In this document: positions 42,229 to 48,626 of the stretch, in pieces
Numbering within the stretch: the stretch's first letter is position 1
Layout: each line of letters begins with the position of its first letter
Source: an uncultured Collinsella sp.
GTDB lineage: Bacteria > Actinomycetota > Coriobacteriia > Coriobacteriales > Coriobacteriaceae
Assembly: GCA_958403385.1 (NCBI GenBank)
Contig: CATXXC010000007.1
Span: forward strand, 1 to 64,000
Direction of reading: 5' to 3'
DNA: 64,000 bases
The notes under the pieces: model-generated
Database searches by the model: none
What the model was told of the DNA's origin: nothing
Seen by the model: only the letters and a program-made list of their open reading frames with translations
Translations under genes and position numbers: made by a program

Positions 42229-44574
42229 ATGGAAACGCTTGAACGCAACGAGTGGGCAGACGTTGCCCAGCTAGTCGAGATCACGAGCGATGCTGTCATC
42301 ATCTGCGAGCTCGACGGAACCATTCTGCATGTGAATAATCGCTTACTTGGTTTGATGTGCGAGGAACGCGCCGACGTCATCGGTGGAGATGTTAAAGACG
42401 TCCTGTACTCGTCCGCTTTTGAACGTGCGACGGAACATCGTCTGCCATTTGAAACTGATGGCTCTGAGAACGAACTGATGCTCAAGCTGAGTGACGGCTC
42501 CTTTATCCCCGTCTTGGTTCGTGCAGGCTCCGTAACGCCTCCACGCATCTTTGGGCGCCGCGCGCCACGTGTCCTGGTGGCGCTCCATAGCATCGAAGAA
42601 CAGTTTTCGCACGACCGTCAGCTCAAGCGTGCGCTTTCGGAGCTTAGAGTGGCGAACAAGCGCCTCTCTGGCACGCTCTCGGTCATTATGAGTACCGTGG
42701 GCTCCGATGAGCTGCCCAGCCTACTTGATACCGTTTTGAACCAGCTTGTAGGAACGCTCGATGCTTCGGGTGCCGCTATCTATTTTTCTGAGAGCGGCGG
42801 TTTTAAACTTCGCGGTGTTTCCAAGGAGCTGTACGACAGCTACCTGCCTGAGTTTTTGCCGTATGGCGCTGGCATTCCGACGTATGTTCTTCGTGAGTCG
42901 CGTGCCTGTCGCTTATCGATTCAACAGGACCTTGAGGGTGATAAGGCCGCCTCCGGTATGTTCATGGACTTGGACAATCGTTCTAAGCACCTGTTGCGCA
43001 TGCAGGATATGCCTCCGTACCGCAGCGAGATCTGTCTTCCCGTTTTTTACGGTACGCAGATCCTTGGCGTGCTGGAAGTTGGTTGGAAACGCCCTCAGGC
43101 ACCGCTCGCCTATGACGTTAATGTGCTTGAGGTCATTTGCGATTACCTATCTATCCAGCTGGTCGGCATGGCATCGAGCCTTCGCTCCCGTCGCACGGCC
43201 GAGCTTGGCCGCTCGCTCAATGTCTTGCGTGATGAGTTGTTTACCTTTCTAGACGATTCCGCCGCGGCTACCCAGGCGGTATCGTCCGAGATCTGCAATA
43301 TGCTTAACTGCCATTTTTGCCCTGTTGAGTATGACGCCAGTCTGGATTCCTACGTCATAGATTTTGAAGGCGGCAGTCGCGTTGCCTTGCCGGACGATCC
43401 CGAGAAGCTTTTCTTTTCCACGACGGCGCCAGCGGCACGTCTGGGGGCTGGCCCTGATGGCTTTGAGGCATCTGTTTTGGGAGGTGCGAGTGCCGAGGAC
43501 CTTAAACACGTCCGTATAACTCGCGTTGACGAATCGATGCCTATGGGAGGCTGGCTTAGGGCGCATGGTCTGCCTTGTCAGGGTCTCTACGTCGACTCCG
43601 GCATCGAGGCGGGGCGCCCGCGCTCTGAGGGTGATGGCAAGCACAGTAACGACGCGATTGTTCCTGCTTCTGTTGCGAAGAGCCCGACGACGCGCGCGCT
43701 GCTGCTTCGTGATGGTAGCCAAGAGCCGATTGATGACCTTGAATATGACTACTTGGTGCACTTGGCGCATGACTTTGAACTGATCTACGAAGGGGAATCT
43801 CAAAAGCGCGAGGAGCGCCATATCGCTCAGACCCTTCAGATTGGCATGAGAAATTCCCTGGGGGATGTTCCGGGTATCGCAACCGATTCGGTGTACCTGT
43901 CGGCCACGAACTCGGCGTTGGTCGGCGGCGATTTCTATACGCTCATCCGTCTTCCCGACGACTGCGCCGTCATGATTCTGGGTGATGTGTCTGGCAAAGG
44001 CATTGAGGCCGCATCGATGTCCGCGCTCGTCAAGACGGCCCTGACGGCATATGCTTGGGAGGGCGCTGGACCGGCCCGCATGGCACGCTCCCTTAACAGC
44101 ATGCTCATGGGCTTTTCGAGGGTCGAGACGTTCGTGACGGCCTTTATCGCCAAGATTGACCTTAAGGCCGGACGCGCAACGTATTGTTCGGCGGGCCATC
44201 CTCCGACCATGGTCATTAGGCCAGAGTCGATGCCGCTGGGTGGCGGCGAGGCACGTGGGGGAGAGGTCGAGCTGCTTGGATGTCAATCGGGTGTAATCGG
44301 TGCCTTTGAGAGCATGGTGTACGAGACAGGCGTGTTTACGTTCGCTCCTGGCGACATGCTCTTCATGTATACGGATGGAACGATTGAGGCCCGCGACCGC
44401 ACCGGAGCGTTCTTTGGCGAGCAGCGCTTGCGCGATCTTCTGCTTTCTGTTTCGGGGGAGGGCGTGTCGGGCATTTGCGGCAAGGTCTTGGGCGAGCTTG
44501 ACCGATTTACCGAATCGGCGCTGGACGATGACATTGCATTGGTGTCCCTTGAGTTTTTACGGGGTCGTTCATAG
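42229..44574 (+). CDS. PAS-GAF-SpoIIE (PP2C) serine phosphatase
   Basis: A soluble RsbU/RsbP-like sensor phosphatase of 781 residues. Residues about 8-115 form a PAS domain (S-D-A-V-I-I-C-E-L-D-G-T-I-L start). A short coiled linker leads to a GAF domain (about 150-310). A less clear middle region of some 230 residues follows, and the C-terminus (about 545-780) is a PP2C-type SpoIIE domain with the metal Asp residues in G-G-D-F-Y, L-G-D-V-S-G-K-G and M-Y-T-D-G. It should dephosphorylate a STAS antagonist; the STAS-HATPase protein 78 bp downstream is the obvious partner. No membrane segments are seen, so it senses an internal or ligand signal. The start is ATG 42229, or GTG 42217. Confidence 0.88.
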   Translation: METLERNEWADVAQLVEITSDAVIICELDGTILHVNNRLLGLMCEERADVIGGDVKDVLYSSAFERATEHRLPFETDGSENELMLKLSDGSFIPVLVRAGSVTPPRIFGRRAPRVLVALHSIEEQFSHDRQLKRALSELRVANKRLSGTLSVIMSTVGSDELPSLLDTVLNQLVGTLDASGAAIYFSESGGFKLRGVSKELYDSYLPEFLPYGAGIPTYVLRESRACRLSIQQDLEGDKAASGMFMDLDNRSKHLLRMQDMPPYRSEICLPVFYGTQILGVLEVGWKRPQAPLAYDVNVLEVICDYLSIQLVGMASSLRSRRTAELGRSLNVLRDELFTFLDDSAAATQAVSSEICNMLNCHFCPVEYDASLDSYVIDFEGGSRVALPDDPEKLFFSTTAPAARLGAGPDGFEASVLGGASAEDLKHVRITRVDESMPMGGWLRAHGLPCQGLYVDSGIEAGRPRSEGDGKHSNDAIVPASVAKSPTTRALLLRDGSQEPIDDLEYDYLVHLAHDFELIYEGESQKREERHIAQTLQIGMRNSLGDVPGIATDSVYLSATNSALVGGDFYTLIRLPDDCAVMILGDVSGKGIEAASMSALVKTALTAYAWEGAGPARMARSLNSMLMGFSRVETFVTAFIAKIDLKAGRATYCSAGHPPTMVIRPESMPLGGGEARGGEVELLGCQSGVIGAFESMVYETGVFTFAPGDMLFMYTDGTIEARDRTGAFFGEQRLRDLLLSVSGEGVSGICGKVLGELDRFTESALDDDIALVSLEFLRGRS

Positions 44575-44652
44575 ACGACGCTGAGCGGGCTGAATCCGCA
44601 TGGTTGGGGAAACGAATGCATCGAGTGGGCTTTTTTGGGGAACCATGGTCGT

Positions 44653-45399
44653 ATGAATGAGTGGAATGACATAGCGGTTTTGACGCCACCAGGCGATATC
44701 GACATCGCCACGGTGCCTGCGCTGCGTCGGCGGTTGGATGCTTTGATTGGCCGCGGCGTGCGTCGTGTTGTCATCAACTGTCAGGCTGTTAGCTTTATCG
44801 ATTCGACGGGCTTGGCATTCCTGCTTACGCGCGCTCGTGAGCTCATGAGGCGAGAAGGCCTGCTTTCGCTCGTCAATGCATCAGGTGAAGTTGTTCGCTT
44901 TTTGGAGATTGCTCGTCTTGTCGATATCCTTCATGTCGCGGGGCCGGCACGGGAGTCTATTCCCGCCATTCCGGTGGGGGAGCTGCCTCGCTGGAGTAAG
45001 AGCGTCGAGGTCCGTCAGGGTATCGAGAATCTTCCATACTACCGACATCGCATCGCCGAACTCCTTGAATCGCTTCCGTTGCGCCGTGACGAGCGCTACG
45101 ATGTCGCATTGGCGTCGGGGGAGGCGCTGGGTAATGCCTATGACCATGCGGGCGGTATCGGGTGCGTCCTGACGGTTCAGGCCTATGGCGATCGCGTTGT
45201 GGTTGAGGTGCTTGATCGAGGTGCCGGCTATTCTATCGATGAAACGAGCGAACCGGTCGCATCCGAGGAACGCGGCCGTGGCATCAAGCTTATGCGTATG
45301 CTCGTCGATAACGTGGAGGTTGCTCGTCGTACGGACGGCGCCGGCACGCGCGTGCAGATGGTGAAGCTGTTTAGCGGAGCGCTGGAATCGTGTGCCTAG
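44653..45399 (+). CDS. STAS-HATPase fusion (anti-sigma antagonist joined to anti-sigma kinase)
   Basis: A single 248-residue protein with two partner-switching domains. Residues 1-105 are a STAS domain, with the phosphorylatable Ser51 in F-I-D-S-T-G. Residues about 120-245 are an RsbW/SpoIIAB-like HATPase: N-box Glu157 and Asn161 in S-G-E-A-L-G-N-A, G1 box D-R-G-A-G (188-192) and G2 box R-G-R-G-I-K-L. In known systems these are separate proteins that bind each other. The ATG at 44653 gives the normal STAS start. It follows the SpoIIE phosphatase and no sigma factor gene is adjacent, so the final target is unknown. A tRNA unit comes next. Confidence 0.86.
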   Translation: MNEWNDIAVLTPPGDIDIATVPALRRRLDALIGRGVRRVVINCQAVSFIDSTGLAFLLTRARELMRREGLLSLVNASGEVVRFLEIARLVDILHVAGPARESIPAIPVGELPRWSKSVEVRQGIENLPYYRHRIAELLESLPLRRDERYDVALASGEALGNAYDHAGGIGCVLTVQAYGDRVVVEVLDRGAGYSIDETSEPVASEERGRGIKLMRMLVDNVEVARRTDGAGTRVQMVKLFSGALESCA

Positions 45400-45444
45400 C
45401 CAATCGCTTTAGCGCGTTTAGCTACTAAGAACATGCGGCAGACA

Positions 45445-45492
45445 AGTTTTTTGAAAAAAGTACTTGCGTCTTTTGGACAACTCGCGTAAATT
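45445..45492 (+). promoter_or_regulatory. Promoter of the tRNA Gly-Cys-Gly unit
   Basis: TTGCGT (45464-45469) and TAAATT (45487-45492) with 17-base spacing lie directly after AGTTTTTTGAAAAAAGT, as before tRNA-Leu. Confidence 0.72.
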
Positions 45493-45504
45493 AATAACCC
45501 GCAA

Positions 45505-45580
45505 GCGGACATGGCTCAGTTGGTAGAGCACAACCTTGCCAAGGTTGGGGTCGCGGGTTCGAGCCCCGTTGTCCGCTCCA
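45505..45580 (+). tRNA. tRNA-Gly (GCC), copy 1
   Basis: Acceptor GCGGACA/TGTCCGC, anticodon stem CAACC/GGTTG with loop TTGCCAA (anticodon GCC), T-loop GGTTCGAGCCC, CCA encoded. It is identical to the copies at 45731 and 47860. Confidence 0.96.
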
Positions 45581-45614
45581 TTGCATTTCCGGACCGTTTA
45601 GGCGGTCCTTTTTC

Positions 45615-45688
45615 GGCGAAGTGGCCAAGTGGTAAGGCAGAGGCCTGCAAAGCCTTTACCCCCGGTTCGAATCCGGGCTTCGCCTCCA
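45615..45688 (+). tRNA. tRNA-Cys (GCA)
   Basis: Acceptor GGCGAAG/CTTCGCC, anticodon loop CTGCAAA (anticodon GCA), T-loop GGTTCGAATCC, CCA encoded at 45686-45688. Confidence 0.95.
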
Positions 45689-45697
45689 GGCAACATC

Positions 45698-45725
45698 CGG
45701 GCGCTCCGGCGCCCGTTTTGTTTTA
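45698..45725 (+). terminator. Hairpin with T-tract between tRNA-Cys and second tRNA-Gly
   Basis: A 7-bp perfect stem (45698-45704 with 45709-45715) is followed by TTTTG. It lies inside the tRNA unit, so it may act as a partial terminator or processing site. Confidence 0.6.
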
Positions 45726-45730
45726 CATAT

Positions 45731-45806
45731 GCGGACATGGCTCAGTTGGTAGAGCACAACCTTGCCAAGGTTGGGGTCGCGGGTTCGAGCCCCGTTGTCC
45801 GCTCCA
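45731..45806 (+). tRNA. tRNA-Gly (GCC), copy 2
   Basis: Base-for-base the same as the copy at 45505, including CCA. No promoter is evident in the 42 bases after tRNA-Cys, so it depends on read-through. Confidence 0.96.
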
Positions 45807-45814
45807 AACGCAAC

Positions 45815-45846
45815 AGCCCGACTACTACGGTAGCCGGGCTTTTTTT
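45815..45846 (+). terminator. Terminator of the tRNA Gly-Cys-Gly unit
   Basis: An 11-bp stem with one mismatch (45815-45825 with 45830-45840) leads into a seven-base T-tract. Confidence 0.88.
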
Positions 45847-45985
45847 GTACCTATCTCCTAGGCTCGAACCCGAGAGGGGGCGAGCGTTTTGGGTCGTGGC
45901 TGTGGCGTTGTTTGCCGCGAATGTCCGCTTTGGGCGTATCATCGTGGGCATCTCGCATAACCTCGTTGCAAGGGAGATACGCCCC

Positions 45986-47719
45986 ATGGCTACAGAAAAG
46001 TCTTCTTCGCGCTCATGGATGTCCGATGCCGCGATCTATCAGATCTACCCGCGCTCGTTTAAGGATTCGACTGGTTCGGGTCTGGGCGATATCGCGGGCA
46101 TTACCCAGCAGATGGACTATCTTGAGCGGCTGGGTATCGAGGCCATCTGGCTGAGCCCGTTTTACCCTTCGCCTCTTGTCGATGGCGGCTATGATGTGGC
46201 GGACTACTGCGATGTCGACCCACGTCTCGGCTCGCTTGACGACTTCGATGACATGATCGCTGCGGCTCACGCGCGCGGCATCAAGGTCATCGTCGACATC
46301 GTGCCCAACCATTCATCCAACCAGCACCCCTGGTTCAAAGCCGCTCTTGCCGCCGGCCCCGGATCGCCCGAACGCGCCCGTTATATCTTCCGCGATGGTC
46401 GCGGCGAGCATGGCGAGCTGCCTCCCACCAATTGGAATGCCAACTTTGGCGGCCCCGCATGGACGCGTGTTGCGGACGGTCAGTGGTATCTGCACATGTT
46501 TACGCCCGAGCAGCCGGACTTTGACTGGTCATGCCCTGAGGTTCACGCGCTCTTTTGCGACGTCCTGGCGTTTTGGAGCGATCGAGGCGTCGACGGCTTT
46601 CGCATTGATGTGGCGCAGGGTCTCGCCAAGGATCTCGACCGCGATGACCTCGACCGGTGGCATCTCGCCGAGGGCGATGACATGGTTGACGACGGCACCC
46701 ATCCGCTGTGGGACCGCAATGAGGTCCACGAGATCTATCGCGAGTGGCGCCGCGTGTTCGACCGCTATAATCCGCCGCGCAGTGCCGTTGCCGAGGCGTG
46801 GGTGCTGCCCGAGCGCCAGTATCTCTACGCGCGTCCCAGCGAGCTTGGCCAGACATTCAACTTTGAGTTTGCCAAGGCCACTTGGACCTATGATGACATG
46901 CACACTGCAATCGAGAAGGGCTTGAAGGCAGCCGTCGAATCCGATTCCGCCTCGACCTGGGTACTCTCCAACCACGACGTGCCGCGCGTGGCGACACGCT
47001 ATGCCCTGCCGCAAATCAAGGCGACGCGCTACCATCAGATTGCGCTCGACTGGCTCTTACGCGACGGGTCGTCTTATGACGAGGACCGTGAACTCGGCGA
47101 GCGCCGCGCGCGGGCGGCCCTTTTGCTTGAACTGGCGCTTCCGGGCTCGGCATACGTGTATCAGGGTGAGGAGCTCGGCCTTTTTGAGGTGGCTGATATC
47201 CCGTGGGCTGCACTCGAAGACCCTACTGCGACCAATACGCACGGACCGAAGCGTGAGAAGGGGCGCGACGGCTGTCGTGTGCCCCTGCCGTGGGTGGCGG
47301 CGGACGATCCCGCGCATGGCGGATCGTTTGGGTTTTCGCCGGCAGACGCCGATGCGGCGCCCCATCTGCCGCAGCCTGCATGGTTTTCCGATTATGCTGC
47401 CGATAGGGAAGAAGTGGACCCGACATCGATGCTTGCGCTCTATCGTGACGCCCTCTGGCTGCGGCGCAAGCTGCGCGGGTGCGCCAACGATCTTGCGTGG
47501 CTCGATCTTGACGGGCGCACCGGTCTTGCGGATGGTGCCGAGGGCGCTGAGGGCGGCGTCATCGCCTATCGCCGCGATAACGGCTGGGCGTGTGTGACGA
47601 ACTTCGGTGCAGCACCCGTGGAGCTGCCGGCGGGCAGGGTCCTGCTCACCTCATCACCGCTTGCAGACGGCAGGCTCGCGCAGGACAGCTCTGCCTGGAT
47701 CATGCTCGGTGAGATGTAG
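45986..47719 (+). CDS. GH13 alpha-glucosidase (oligo-1,6-glucosidase-like)
   Basis: A cytoplasmic glycoside hydrolase of family 13 acting on alpha-glucosides. The barrel motifs are clear: Y-Q-I-Y-P-R-S-F at the start, D-I-V-P-N-H-S (region I), the nucleophile Asp in G-F-R-I-D-V-A (region II), the acid/base Glu in V-A-E-A-W-V (region III), and S-N-H-D-V-P-R (region IV). The length is 577 residues. The frame extends upstream through the tRNA genes, but the ATG at 45986, behind AGGGAG, is the true start. There is no signal peptide and no sugar transporter beside it. Preference among isomaltose, maltose and sucrose cannot be settled. Confidence 0.88.
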   Translation: MATEKSSSRSWMSDAAIYQIYPRSFKDSTGSGLGDIAGITQQMDYLERLGIEAIWLSPFYPSPLVDGGYDVADYCDVDPRLGSLDDFDDMIAAAHARGIKVIVDIVPNHSSNQHPWFKAALAAGPGSPERARYIFRDGRGEHGELPPTNWNANFGGPAWTRVADGQWYLHMFTPEQPDFDWSCPEVHALFCDVLAFWSDRGVDGFRIDVAQGLAKDLDRDDLDRWHLAEGDDMVDDGTHPLWDRNEVHEIYREWRRVFDRYNPPRSAVAEAWVLPERQYLYARPSELGQTFNFEFAKATWTYDDMHTAIEKGLKAAVESDSASTWVLSNHDVPRVATRYALPQIKATRYHQIALDWLLRDGSSYDEDRELGERRARAALLLELALPGSAYVYQGEELGLFEVADIPWAALEDPTATNTHGPKREKGRDGCRVPLPWVAADDPAHGGSFGFSPADADAAPHLPQPAWFSDYAADREEVDPTSMLALYRDALWLRRKLRGCANDLAWLDLDGRTGLADGAEGAEGGVIAYRRDNGWACVTNFGAAPVELPAGRVLLTSSPLADGRLAQDSSAWIMLGEM

Positions 47720-47799
47720 GGGTCTCTTGCGGCGAGATTGCGTTTGCCCGCGCCTTCCGTGGTGGCTGATGTCTTCGCGAGGTTCGCGAGGGCGTTGCA

Positions 47800-47847
47800 A
47801 AACTTTTTAAAAAAAGTTCTTGCATAGGATGCGGGCATCACGTAAGA
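47800..47847 (+). promoter_or_regulatory. Promoter of the tRNA Gly-Val unit
   Basis: TTGCAT (47819-47824) and TAAGAT (47842-47847) are 17 bases apart, directly after ACTTTTTAAAAAAAGT, the same upstream motif as at the other tRNA units. Confidence 0.72.
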
Positions 47848-47859
47848 TTAATCCTCGTA

Positions 47860-47935
47860 AGCGGACATGGCTCAGTTGGTAGAGCACAACCTTGCCAAGG
47901 TTGGGGTCGCGGGTTCGAGCCCCGTTGTCCGCTCC
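47860..47935 (+). tRNA. tRNA-Gly (GCC), copy 3
   Basis: It is identical to the two copies at 45505 and 45731, with encoded CCA, and is three bases upstream of tRNA-Val. Confidence 0.96.
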
Positions 47936-47938
47936 ATT

Positions 47939-48014
47939 TGGGCGTTTAGCTCAGGGGGAGAGCGCTTCCCTGACACGGAAGAGGTCAGAAGTTCAAATCT
48001 TCTAACGCCCACCA
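47939..48014 (+). tRNA. tRNA-Val (GAC)
   Basis: Acceptor GGGCGTT/AACGCCC, anticodon stem CTTCC/GGAAG with loop CTGACAC (anticodon GAC), T-loop GTTCAAATC, CCA encoded at 48012-48014. Confidence 0.95.
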
Positions 48015-48022
48015 AATGTTCG

Positions 48023-48054
48023 CAGCTCAGAGGCTATGTCCTCTGGGCTGTTTT
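48023..48054 (+). terminator. Terminator of the tRNA Gly-Val unit
   Basis: An 11-bp stem with a G-U pair (48023-48033 with 48040-48050) is followed by TTTTG. Confidence 0.8.
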
Positions 48055-48059
48055 GTTTT

Positions 48060-48350
48060 GCTACCAAGCACGCCGTCAAATATGCCACCAAATATTGATC
48101 CAAGGTCCCCGTAGAGGTGCCGGCAGATTGCATACGTTCTGGCCGACCGTGACCGCAACATGTTGGTCAAGCATAATCTTTTGGATTCTTTTGGCGTGAG
48201 CGGCTTGGTTTTGGTAGGATTTGTCAGCGGCTTGACTAAGGGGGTTTTATAACTGCCATGCAGGTAGCCGTGTTGGTAACGTTTTACCGACTTGTCAAAT
48301 GCCCCTCATTTTTAATGCGTCTGCAAAATGACTAATTGCTTTGACCTGCT
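48060..48350. other. Intergenic stretch after tRNA-Val without an assignable gene
   Basis: No supported gene is present. A short plus-strand frame ending at 48252 (40 codons, with an ATG at 48160) could be a remnant but has no ribosome site or recognisable family. The 9-base CCACCAAAT at the tRNA 3' end (48009-48017) recurs at 48085-48093, too short to claim an attachment site. Confidence 0.3.
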
Positions 48351-48353
48351 GAA

Positions 48354-48403
48354 ACACTATATGTTGTGTTTGACCTAAAAAAAGAATACAGGATATAGAT
48401 GCC
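48354..48403 (+). promoter_or_regulatory. NrdR-box promoter of nrdD
   Basis: ACACTATATGTTGTGT (48354-48369) fits the NrdR box, the ATP/dATP-responsive operator of ribonucleotide reductase genes. It abuts a TTGACC -35 (48370-48375), and TATAGA (48394-48399) lies 18 bases on as -10. A degenerate second box may overlap the -10 (about 48388-48403). The leader to nrdD is then about 220 bases. Confidence 0.65.
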
Positions 48404-48626
48404 TCTTTGTCGTATGATAGATGGCGGACAGAGAACGAAGACCTTATTCGCCCCATTTGGACACGCCTTTGAGCCGCTTGATCGGCCGCGAGGATTGTCC
48501 GCATGAGGGCCTATGGTTTATCGAGAACACAGATTGCGCGACGGCGCCGCAAGACAGGGGCAAGCTCTGCCGGGCATCGTTTGGCTCTGAAGCGCAATGA
48601 GACTACGAGGCGAAAGAGGCAAGAGG

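Noticed and set aside
45511..45861. Open frame with a repeated M-A-Q-L-V-E-H-N-L segment
   Set aside because: It is the translation of identical tRNA-Gly genes, not a protein repeat.
45629..45985. N-terminal extension of the GH13 enzyme
   Set aside because: This stretch runs through tRNA-Cys, tRNA-Gly and their terminators; the ATG at 45986 with AGGGAG is the real start.
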